A stretch of DNA of 64,000 bases from a bacterium (GTDB taxonomy: Bacteria > ARS69): positions 1 to 64,000 of the forward strand of contig JALGZR010000022.1 in the NCBI GenBank assembly GCA_025774805.1, read 5' to 3'. Under the pieces are notes generated by a model. That model searched no databases. It had not been told where the DNA came from and worked only from the letters and a program-made list of their open reading frames with translations. The position numbers and the translations under genes are program-made. Numbering within the stretch: position 1 is the first letter of the stretch; each line of letters opens with the position of its first letter. Below, piece after piece: positions 1-8,500 of the stretch.

Positions 1-1202
1 GTCCCCCGAACGTTGATCCGGTCAACCTCCGCCGAGACCCTCTTCACGACCGGAATCCTCCAGTTCTCGGGATCCCGGTTCGTTCGCACGCCGATCACCT
101 CCCGACCGGAGTTGGCGTAGCGGTGCAGAGTGCGCGGGACGGGTGCGAGATAGGCGAGAGCCACGACGACCAGGATCACCCGCAATGACATCGGGCTTCC
201 GTTCTCCGCCTCAATCGATCGACGGCCGCCCAGCGAGTGGCAGAAGCAGACGCCTTCGTGGAGGAGAAAGGGGAGGAGCACGCAGAAGTACTGCGGATAC
301 GTCGGTGTCGGGAGCAGACTGGCGGGAATCAGAAGAACCAGAACGGCCGGGAGCAGATCGGCACGCCAGCGACGAGCCATCGTCCGATGAACGAGAGTCA
401 GAATGAAGAGCGTGATCAGGAGACCGGATTGCGTGAAGGCGAACAGCTCCTCGACGGTGGAGAACTTTTGAACGAGAGTACGGACGATTCCGGATTCCGA
501 TCGCAGGACATGGTAGCCGAGGTTTCCGAAGTAGAAGTGCTCCCAGCCGCTCAGGGCGAAAAAGGCGTTGGGCAGGCAAGCCAGTGCGAAACCGGCCCCG
601 AGCCACGAGAGCGACCTCCACCGGCCCCGACCCGCCCCTCCCTGCAAAAACGCGTGGAGAACGAAGGCCGGAACCGCGGCACCGAGAAAGAGCCGCGCGT
701 TCACGGTCAAGCCCAGAAGAATGCCGCTCAGAAGGCATCGCCACCTCGCGGGAATCACCGGACAGTGGCACCGGACCGTGTAAGCTCCGAAGAGGAGAAA
801 GGTCGACAACGCGTAGGTCTTGACGACCGTGAACCAGCCGAGGGCCCATTCCGATCCCGAGTACAGCAGGACCGCCACGAGCGCCCATCCCCGACTTCGA
901 GTCGTGCTGCGCACCGAATGGAACAGCATCAGCCCGATCCCGATGGCGAAGAGTGCCGACAGAAGGCGCCCCGAGTACCAGTTCACGCCCGTCAACGCCA
1001 TCCACGCCGCATAGGCGTACGCCGAGAGCGGCATCTGGGTGAACAAGAAGTCCTGATAGGGGACGCGACCCTCGAGCACGAGCTTGGCCGCGAGCAGGTA
1101 GTAGCCCTCGTCACCGTCGATGAGCCGAGAGAGAGCCATCGGCACGAAAACCACGGCCTGAAGCAGAACAGGACCTCCGGCCCAGACATACCGATGCATC
1201 AT
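1..1202 (-). CDS. GT-C type membrane glycosyltransferase, C-terminus cut by window edge
   Basis: An open frame runs on the minus strand from two consecutive ATG codons (1202 and 1199) to the left edge without a stop, giving about 400 residues. After a first hydrophobic helix it carries DGDEGYYLLA, the acidic periplasmic motif typical of GT39/ArnT-like GT-C enzymes, then NWYSGRLLSALFAIG and at least seven further hydrophobic segments. Such proteins sit in the inner membrane and transfer sugars from polyprenyl-phosphate donors. The donor and acceptor cannot be told here. Overlapping frames on both strands lack the hydrophobic periodicity and look like shadows. The gene diverges from the pgs operon. 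The family call is by motif and topology only. Confidence 0.75.
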   Translation of the reverse strand, partial: MMHRYVWAGGPVLLQAVVFVPMALSRLIDGDEGYYLLAAKLVLEGRVPYQDFLFTQMPLSAYAYAAWMALTGVNWYSGRLLSALFAIGIGLMLFHSVRSTTRSRGWALVAVLLYSGSEWALGWFTVVKTYALSTFLLFGAYTVRCHCPVIPARWRCLLSGILLGLTVNARLFLGAAVPAFVLHAFLQGGAGRGRWRSLSWLGAGFALACLPNAFFALSGWEHFYFGNLGYHVLRSESGIVRTLVQKFSTVEELFAFTQSGLLITLFILTLVHRTMARRWRADLLPAVLVLLIPASLLPTPTYPQYFCVLLPFLLHEGVCFCHSLGGRRSIEAENGSPMSLRVILVVVALAYLAPVPRTLHRYANSGREVIGVRTNRDPENWRIPVVKRVSAEVDRINVRG

Positions 1203-1641
1203 TCGTCTCTCACTCCGTCCCCAACGCCGCGCCTCGTTCAGGGTGGACCGGTACTGGAAGTCCCGGTGAGCGTCAACATCCAAAAACCCGACGCGCGCCG
1301 GCCGCGGGTGCTTCCCGGGGAGACTTCCGCGGGTTCTCGGAATCCGGTGTCCCCACGCGGCCGCCCGGACCCGCTGCGCAGTCGGAGTCCCGTGCGCTGC
1401 ACGTCCTCCCGTCGGGGGCAGCCACCTTGCCCCCGGAGCGAGGCCCGGGCCACGACTCCCGTGGCGGGCGGGGAGGTGCGACGGAGGTCGCGGGAATCCT
1501 GTGGAAACCCGCGGTCCACTGTGAGAAGCTCGGTGATCTCTGCCGGGGCCCGGGTTTCCGCGCGGGTCCCGGCGGAGTGACGCCTTGATCCTCCGATCGT
1601 TTCTCGCGCCGGAGAGATCGAAGCCTCGGCGGGAGCCGTCC
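1203..1641. other. Divergent intergenic region with one strong hairpin
   Basis: This is about 440 bases between two divergent genes. It is very GC-rich and I found no convincing -35/-10 pair. A hairpin lies at 1413-1435 (stem CGGGGGCA/TGCCCCCG, 8 bp, 7-base loop). It has no T-run, so it is more likely a leader structure or a small RNA element than an intrinsic terminator. Frames that cross this region run through neighbouring genes out of phase and are not believed. Confidence 0.4.
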
Positions 1642-2823
1642 GTGATCGTCCCCCTGGTGAGTCTGCTCCTACTGCTCGCTCTCCTTTTGGCCTATGGCCT
1701 CCTCGAGTACGCGCTCCACCTGCGCGCCCTCCGGCGCATCCCCATCCGCATCCACGTGAACGGATCGCGCGGCAAGTCATCGGTGGCGCGCCTGATCGCC
1801 GCCGGCCTTCGGGCGGACGGAATTCCCACCGCGGCCAAGACCACGGGCAGTGCCGCCCGCTTCATCTTCCCCGACGGGAGCGAGGTCCCCGTGCGACGGT
1901 GGGGCCCCGCGAACATCAAGGAGCAGATGGGAGTGGTGCGTCGAGCGGCCCGGCTGGGCTCTCGGGCGCTGGTGGTCGAGTGCATGGCCATCCGGCCCGA
2001 GCTGGGCCGCGTCTCCGAACGCCAGCTCATCCGCTCCACGGTGGGCGTCATCACGAACGTCCGCCCCGACCACTTGGATGTCATGGGGCCGACGCTGTTC
2101 CATGTCGCGGAGGCCTTGAGCCAGACGATCCCGCAGGGCGGCGCGCTCTTCGTCTCGGGGGAAGGATGGGGCGAGTGGTTCCGAGATCCGGCCCGAAGCC
2201 GAGAGACCTCGTGCCGAGTGGTGGATGTGAGGAACGTGACCGGGGAGGATCTGAAGGGTTTCCGGTACTTGGAGCACCGGGAAAACGTGGCTCTTGCCCT
2301 GGCGGTGTGCGGTCACTTGGGAGTGGAGCGGGACCGGGCGCTGGAGGCGATGCGTGCGGCCCCGCCCGATCCGGGAGCGCTGCGCCGATTCACGATCCGG
2401 TTCTTCGAGAAGGAGTTGGAGTTCGTGAACGCGTTCGCGGCCAATGACCCGCACTCCACGCTCGCCATCTGGGAACGGCTCGGGCTCCGCAGCTCCCCGG
2501 ATCGTCCGGTCCTGGTGCTCCTGCACCTTCGGAGGGATCGGGCTCGGCGGGGGAAGCAGTTCGCCCGTCTCGTGGCCGGTCCCGTGGACGCCGACCACGT
2601 GATTCTGGTGGGCGAGTCCACCGACCTCGTAGCCAAGCAGGTGCTCGGATTCGGCTTGCCGCCACAGAAGCTCTCGGACCTCGGCGCTGTCGAACCGGAG
2701 GAGGTCTTCGAGAAGGCCTTCGAGCTCACCCCGGCGCGCTCGGTGGTGGTCGGAATCGGGAATCTCGTGGGACGTGGAGAGCGGATGGTAAGCTACTTCG
2801 AAAACCGAAGGGTCGTTCCGTGA
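1642..2823 (+). CDS. pgsB: Poly-gamma-glutamate synthase PgsB/CapB, ATP-dependent amide ligase
   Basis: PgsB is a Mur-ligase-like enzyme that activates the glutamate carboxylate with ATP during poly-gamma-glutamate synthesis at the inner membrane. The frame has an N-terminal membrane helix, the P-loop NGSRGKSS at about residues 40-47, then KTTGSAARF, the block NVRPDHLDVMGPT, and FAANDPHSTLAIW, all matching Bacillus PgsB in order. I chose GTG 1642 because GGGAG lies six bases upstream and the resulting 393 residues equal the usual family length; an in-frame TTG at 1585 would add 19 residues with no RBS. Its stop overlaps the GTG of pgsC, as expected for coupled translation. Confidence 0.93.
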   Translation: MIVPLVSLLLLLALLLAYGLLEYALHLRALRRIPIRIHVNGSRGKSSVARLIAAGLRADGIPTAAKTTGSAARFIFPDGSEVPVRRWGPANIKEQMGVVRRAARLGSRALVVECMAIRPELGRVSERQLIRSTVGVITNVRPDHLDVMGPTLFHVAEALSQTIPQGGALFVSGEGWGEWFRDPARSRETSCRVVDVRNVTGEDLKGFRYLEHRENVALALAVCGHLGVERDRALEAMRAAPPDPGALRRFTIRFFEKELEFVNAFAANDPHSTLAIWERLGLRSSPDRPVLVLLHLRRDRARRGKQFARLVAGPVDADHVILVGESTDLVAKQVLGFGLPPQKLSDLGAVEPEEVFEKAFELTPARSVVVGIGNLVGRGERMVSYFENRRVVP

Positions 2824-3284
2824 TCATCGTGGAAGCCATCGGGCTGGGCCTCGTGGTCAGCCTTGTCTTTTCCGAGGCCATCGGGCTGGCTGCCGGGGGC
2901 ATGGTGGTCCCCGGCTACATCGCTCTCTACCTCGACCAACCGTCCCGGGTCGCGGGCACGGTGCTTGCCTCTCTGGCCACGTACGTCACTCTCCGATTCC
3001 TTTCCAACTTCCTGATTCTCTACGGTCGACGCTGCTTGGCGCTCTCCGTGATCCTCGGGTTCGTCTTCGGAGTCTTGACTCGATACCTTTTGGCGGAGAT
3101 GCCGGTACCCGAGCTGGCACAGCTCGTGGCCGTCGGGTATATCGTTCCCGGTCTGCTGGCCTACTGGATGGAGCGGCAGGGCGTGTTGGTCACTCTTTGT
3201 GTCCTGCTCATGGCCGCGGTGCCGGTTCGACTGGGGCTCGTCATCCTGCACGGAGGGAGGCTGCTTCCGGATGTTGCCGGGTAA
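2820..3284 (+). CDS. pgsC: Poly-gamma-glutamate synthase subunit PgsC/CapC
   Basis: PgsC is the small integral membrane partner of PgsB. The 154-residue protein is almost all hydrophobic helices and keeps family signatures: LVFSEAIGLAAGGMVVPGYI near the N-terminus, FLILYGRRCLA in the middle and VGYIVPGLLA later, in the same order as Bacillus PgsC (about 149 residues). The GTG start overlaps the pgsB TGA (GTGA). The 3' end overlaps the next gene by 14 bases, so the three genes are almost certainly cotranscribed and translationally coupled. Confidence 0.92.
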   Translation: MIIVEAIGLGLVVSLVFSEAIGLAAGGMVVPGYIALYLDQPSRVAGTVLASLATYVTLRFLSNFLILYGRRCLALSVILGFVFGVLTRYLLAEMPVPELAQLVAVGYIVPGLLAYWMERQGVLVTLCVLLMAAVPVRLGLVILHGGRLLPDVAG

Positions 3285-4362
3285 CTCGCTGCGCGTCTAT
3301 CTGGTGGGACTGGCCGTCATGGCGCTTCTTGCCCTGGCGGTGGCCGAGAGAATGCGGCACCCGGTGAAGGCGCCGCATCACGACGACAAGCTGCGCGCGG
3401 CCCGGCTGACGTCTCTGGCCTTCAAGGCCCTCCGAGAGGAACGGATGGGATCGGGGATGATCGTGGACACGGTGAATGACCCGAACCAGACGGGTCTCGT
3501 CGGAGAGGAGTTCACGCTCGTCACGACCGACCGGGGGGTGCTGCTCGCCAAACTCACGTCTCTCAATCCGAACTTCGCGGCCGTCATCGTGGACTATCTT
3601 CGGCGGGCGGGTTTCGGGCGAGGGGACCTTGCCGCAGTGGGCATGACGGGCAGTCTTCCGGCGCTCAACGTGGCGGTGTTGGCGGCCGTCGAGACCCTGG
3701 GGGGCACAGCGGTGTCCGTCACGTCGGTGGGCGCCTCGATGTGGGGGGCCAACGATCCCAACTTCACGTGGCTCGACATGGAGCGCGTTCTGGTGGACAA
3801 GGGGATCCTCCAGGCCCGGTCGGTGGCCGCTTCGCTGGGTGGGGGAGAGGATCGCGGTCGTGGCATCAGCCCCGAGGGACGACGGTTGATTCGCGACGCG
3901 GCCCGCCGGAACGGGGTGCCCCTCATCGAGGAGCCGACCCTGGAGGAGAACATCCGGCGCCGCATGGAGATCTTCGACGAGAAGCGCGGGCGCCGGCGGT
4001 ATGACGTGTACGTCAACGTGGGGGGCGGTCTGGCCAGCCTGGGTGCGACCGAGAACGGGAGACTGGTCGCCCCGGGGCTGAACATCGGCCTGGGCCTCCA
4101 CAACTTCCCCCGCAAGGGAGCCATGATCTTGATGGGGGAGCGAGGCGTACCCATCATTCACCTGCTCGACATCTTGCGGCTCGCCGATGAGAATGGACTC
4201 CCGGTCGCCCCGGTGCCGCTTCCCGAGATCGGCCAGGGACAGGTCTTCACTCGGGAGGAATACCACGTACCGGGGGTCGCTCTGGTACTGGTCCTCTACG
4301 TGGGACTCACGATTCTCTTCTTGCACCTTGGGCTCAGGGAGTCCACCCGGGGGGGGTCTTGA
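3271..4362 (+). CDS. Poly-gamma-glutamate system protein (PgsW-like)
   Basis: This 363-residue protein begins inside pgsC at ATG 3271 with a single N-terminal membrane helix (VYLVGLAVMALLALAVA) and a large extracytoplasmic domain. It has LNPNFAAVIVDYLRRAG, GMTGSLPALNVAVLAA, and GANDPNFTWLDME, and ends in a hydrophobic segment. In my recollection this architecture matches the family annotated as poly-gamma-glutamate system protein, found next to pgsBC in bacteria whose operon lacks a capA gene. The biochemical role is not established; export or polymer handling in the envelope is inference. The last codons run through eight G residues (4349-4356) that form the next gene's ribosome binding site. 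Confidence 0.8.
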   Translation: MLPGNSLRVYLVGLAVMALLALAVAERMRHPVKAPHHDDKLRAARLTSLAFKALREERMGSGMIVDTVNDPNQTGLVGEEFTLVTTDRGVLLAKLTSLNPNFAAVIVDYLRRAGFGRGDLAAVGMTGSLPALNVAVLAAVETLGGTAVSVTSVGASMWGANDPNFTWLDMERVLVDKGILQARSVAASLGGGEDRGRGISPEGRRLIRDAARRNGVPLIEEPTLEENIRRRMEIFDEKRGRRRYDVYVNVGGGLASLGATENGRLVAPGLNIGLGLHNFPRKGAMILMGERGVPIIHLLDILRLADENGLPVAPVPLPEIGQGQVFTREEYHVPGVALVLVLYVGLTILFLHLGLRESTRGGS

Positions 4363-4364
4363 TC

Positions 4365-5309
4365 ATGAGAATGCCGGGCGCGCGTCTCCGGCCGGCGTTG
4401 TTTCTGCTGTGGCTCGGGCTCGGAGCGTTCCCGCGGGAAGCGCCCGCCGCCCGCTCGTCGCAGTCGATCCGGCCGGACCAGTTCCGCGAGGCTCTCAGCC
4501 TGACGGTGGAGGGGAACGAACGCACCTACTGGTCTCTCGATCGCGAACGACCTCTCGGGTTCGACGTGCGCGGGCCGGGACAGGTCAAGCTCATCACCCG
4601 GCTCGCCCTGAGCGACTCGGCCTCGAAGGGGTCCTATGAGATCATTGTCCGGCAGGGCGAGAACGAGATCGCCCGCCGGGATTTCCGGGTACTCCCCGCA
4701 ACCGACGTCCGGGGCGGCGACGCCGCGGCATGGGGGCGCCATCGGAACATCACCTTCCGAGTCCCTCCGGGGTCACACCGATACCGTGTCCTCCTCACCG
4801 GAGAGGGGGGCGGCAGCGTGGCGGTCCGTCCCCGCTTCCTCCCCCCACGCCCGCCCCGCCGTCGGGTGAGCATCACCCCCGAAACGTACGAGCGAGTGCT
4901 CACCCTCGTTCGCGACGAGAAGGAAATCACTTACTACCGCCTCACTCCCGGTTCTCCGTTGAAGGTCACGATCGTCGGTCCCACGGAGCTTCAGGTGAAC
5001 ACGCGACTCGAGTTCGATCAGACCATGAAGGGTGACACGCATTGCTACGCCGTGGAGGTCTGCGAGAAGGGCGTCACCTTGGGCCAGGCCACCTACGAGG
5101 TCACCCGCTCCCAGGTGGCGGTCTACCGAAACCGATCCACCGTCGTTCCCGGTGTCGCGAAGAGCTTCCGGGTCGCTCTCGACGAGGGGCCCCACGAGCT
5201 GAAGATCTGGTTCAAGAACACGGTGGCCCGGGGAGTGGCCGTCAAGCTGTACCTTCCGGCCGAGGACGTGATCCGCAAGGCGACGAGGAAGGCGCCGACA
5301 GGAACGTAA
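4365..5309 (+). CDS. Secreted protein with two related beta domains, fourth gene of the pgs operon
   Basis: Function unknown. About 314 residues with an N-terminal signal peptide (RPALFLLWLGLGAF, cleavage near the first Ala-rich stretch). The mature part is an internal duplication. Domain 1 (about 40-150) and domain 2 (about 170-305) share the pattern E..TY(W/Y).L....PL.....GP......TRL, about 125 residues apart. I chose ATG 4365 because the G-run at 4349-4356 is correctly spaced; a TTG at 4359 is too close to it. The start lies beside the stop of the preceding gene, so it belongs to the operon. A periplasmic or surface role in polyglutamate assembly or attachment is a guess from context. Confidence 0.75.
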   Translation: MRMPGARLRPALFLLWLGLGAFPREAPAARSSQSIRPDQFREALSLTVEGNERTYWSLDRERPLGFDVRGPGQVKLITRLALSDSASKGSYEIIVRQGENEIARRDFRVLPATDVRGGDAAAWGRHRNITFRVPPGSHRYRVLLTGEGGGSVAVRPRFLPPRPPRRRVSITPETYERVLTLVRDEKEITYYRLTPGSPLKVTIVGPTELQVNTRLEFDQTMKGDTHCYAVEVCEKGVTLGQATYEVTRSQVAVYRNRSTVVPGVAKSFRVALDEGPHELKIWFKNTVARGVAVKLYLPAEDVIRKATRKAPTGT

Positions 5310-5322
5310 CCGGTCGCCGCCC

Positions 5323-5503
5323 CAGCCTGCACTTCTCACCAGCTTCTTGGGCGGCCGCGGCAAAGCCGCGCCTGACCTCGTCGTCGGCGCGCTTCCGCGC
5401 TGCGACGGGGCTAAGGCCCCGTCTCGGGCATAAGCCCGCCGTCTCCTCGACAGACACGCCTATCCGCAGCCTCGCGACGAGCCTGGCGGGAAACGCGGGC
5501 TGA
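5323..5503. repeat. Palindromic interspersed repeat with internal hairpin array
   Basis: This element lies between two convergent genes. Its left end, CAGCCTGCACTTCTCACC (5323-5340), and right end, GGCGGGAAACGCGGGCTGA (5485-5503), are inverted and match the ends of repeats at 46032 and 53092. Inside are four consecutive tight hairpins: CGCGGC/GCCGCG (5356-5370), GCGCG/CGCGC (5387-5400), GACGGGGC/GCCCCGTC (5404-5423, perfect 8-bp stem, 4-base loop) and CGGGC/GCCCG (5425-5438). The array may also end transcription of both neighbours. Confidence 0.6.
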
Positions 5504-5530
5504 GTTGCCATCGAAGGGATCCGCCGCCGG

Positions 5531-8500
5531 CTACCGGAGCAACGTGATCCGACGAACCTGCGTGAACCCGTCCGTCGTCAGACGGGCGAAGTAGACTCCC
5601 GAAGCGACCCGGTTTCCGGAGACGTTGCGTCCCTCCCACACCACGTGGTGCCGGCCCGCATCGACCCGGCCCTCCACCAGGGTCATCACCAGCCGACCGG
5701 CGACGTCGTAGACCCGCAGATCCACCCGCCCGGGGCGGGCCAGCTGATACGTGATCCGTGTCTCCGCGCGGAACGGATTGGGACGGGTCAGCTCGAGGCG
5801 GTTCTCGTACACGATCGCCCCCGGCACCGACTCCACGCCGGTGAAGACGGCGTACGTGCCGGAGATGAGGAAGTCGTCGACCGCCGCCTCGACGAGGGAG
5901 GCCGCCCCCTCGTCAGAGGCCACGAAGCGGAATCGAACCTGGTCGGTCAGATCGATGTGATCGTCCAGGAGGAAGCTCCGTTGCACCCAGGCCTCCATCG
6001 TGCTCTCGGTCGTGTTCTCCAGGGCGACCCAGTCCGTCCCGTTCGCCGTCACCTCGACGACCCAGGTGTCCTGACCCGGGTTGTTTCCCCGGTTGTTGGA
6101 GTACCAAACCCAGTAGCTCACCGTGACGGCCATGTAGTTGTGCAGGTCATAGACAGGAGAGAACAGCGTGGTCTTGCCGTCGTCGACGTCCGCCGTTCCC
6201 GCGGGCTCCCCGGCCCCGGCATTCCCGGTCACGAAGCAGATCTGCGACGGGTCGGGAGTGTGATCGTACTCGGGCTGGATCTGGTAGCCCGAGTACGTCG
6301 TGCCCACCGGCTCCGCCCGGATCCAGATTCCGGTCGTCGCGTCGTCGTCTCCCGCCCCCACGGTCCAGCCGCTCGCGCTCTCGAACGCATCATCGATCAC
6401 CGTATCCGTCGGCGCGACGGCGAAGGAGTGAGTCACGGCGGGCGCACCCGGCGGATCGGTCGACTCCAGGCCGATCCCGTCCTGCGCATAGACGTAGTAC
6501 CGCACCAGCGTCGTGTACGGCTGTCCCGGGATCTCGGCCAGATAGTCGTTCCCTCCCTGCGACTGCAGCGTCAGCGAAGTGAACGGGCTGCCCCCCGCAC
6601 TGTAGTACAGCACCTTCTCGGCCAGTCCGGAGTACTCCACGATGCTCACCGGGATCGGATACGGCCCGGTGGTGTCGTCCGTCCAGGGGTGGGTCGTCGT
6701 CGTGATCGCCGGCGGGGCGATGTCCGTGAGGTGGAAGTCGAGCACCGTGGTCTCACTCTCCTGGATGGTCACGCCGCCAACGGTATCCGGTTCGAAGCTC
6801 ACATGACTCGCCGTCACGGTGTAGGTCCCCGGCGGGATCAGGCCCCCGTACGCGCCGCTCGCGCCCGAGTAGAAGACCTTGCCGGTCCCGAGAACCTCGA
6901 CTCGCGCCTCCTCGATCGGCGAATCGCCATTCGTCGAGTTGAGCACGTCGCCCGCGAGCGTTCCGGAGGGGCCCTCCCTCACCGGGATGAACTTGACCGC
7001 GCGTCCGGCCGCGAGAGTCGCGGCCCCGGGCGCGTAGTCGTTGAAGTACGTGTAGAGCACCCCGTCGAGCTGATCCGGGCTCTCGATCCCGACCGTGGCG
7101 TACCCGTTCGTGGGGTCGTAGTTGGTCACCGTTTGGTACTGGTAGACGATGATGCCGTCGCCGGTGTCCGTCGTGTGGTAGGCCGGATCGTACAGGATGA
7201 TCTCGAACGTCTCGGTCGCGCCGTTGTAGTCGTTCAACATGCGGCTCCACTCGACGATCCACCGGTGGTTCGCGCTGTCGTACTTCTCCCACACCTTCGA
7301 GCCTCCGGACTGGTAGAGATTGTCCCAGAAGGCCGCGAGCATCCCGTTCGGTCCCCCCGCCCCCGGGATCGTCCAGTTCCGGTAGGAGATGAGCGGGGTC
7401 GATCCCATCGCGATCCAGCCGTTCGAGCAGACCGTGACCTGCGAGTAAGTCTCTCCGTAGTAGTCGAAGGAGAAGGGGAGATCCACGACCTTCGACTTGT
7501 CCTGATACGTTCCGTAATCGCCGAGCACCACTTCCGTACCGTCTCCGAGGTAGGCGGGATCGAGCTCGACCCAGTCGTACGTCGGCGCCTCGGGGTAGGC
7601 GGTGTCGGTGTTGTCGTACGCCAGGTAGCCGTACGTGTCCGGGCCGGTCGGGTCGTTCGTCCCCCGGTTTCCGACGGGAAGAGAGACCTCCACGGTATCG
7701 GTCATGCCGCCGGAGAAGGAGGTGACCAGGGAGAAGTCCGCGAGGTATCCCTCGTAGGTGCCGGGGTCCACGCTGACCGTGAATCGATCGCCCGTGTTCT
7801 GGCCGCTGCCGCCGGCCCCGATCGTTCCGAAGCTCCCTATGGAATCCGTGACCGTGACGCGGGCGCTCAGCGAGGTGAGCGTCCCCGTCACCCCGTCGGC
7901 AACCATGAATCCGAAGTTCTGCAGCAAGACGCTCACGTCCGCGGTCTCGCCCGGGTCGAGACGCCCGTTGCCGCCGTCGTGCACCGTGTGCCCGGAGGCG
8001 ATCAGCTCGGCGGAGGTCACGTCGAGCCCGATCAGGGACTTGTGCTGCTCGAGCCCCACCCTGACATCCAGGTCGAATGTGAGAACGTGTCCGTGAGGAC
8101 AGCTGCCGCCGACGCGGAAACCGAAATCGTCGGTGCTCCAGGCCGTGCCCCCGGCCGGGATGGTCCCGAAGACCTCGTTGCCATCCAGGATCGTGATGTA
8201 GGGATCGGTGCTGGACAGTGAGGCCGTGACGTTCGTCGCGGTCTCCGTGCCGAAGTTCTCCACCTGAACGGGGAGCTCGATCGTCTCGCCCGGATTCACC
8301 ACTCCGTCGCCGTTCCCGATGCTCTCGCCGCTGGAGTCGTCGTCGATCGCGGAGGCCGAATACCCGACGTATACGTTCACGGACGCCACCGGAATAGTTG
8401 CGAGATAGGGATGCCGGTCGTGCTTGGTCACCGTCAGCAGCATGTCCCCGGCCGTGGCCGTGGTGACCGGCAGCTCCACCTCGCCGAGGGAGTCGGTGAA

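Noticed and set aside
237-1580. A 447-residue open frame on the plus strand
   Set aside because: The opposite strand encodes a clear membrane glycosyltransferase; this frame is highly charged and repetitive.
5645-8221. An 858-residue open frame on the plus strand
   Set aside because: It is antisense to the C25 gene, Arg/Val/Gly-rich and without domains; it is the GC-rich shadow of the real frame.
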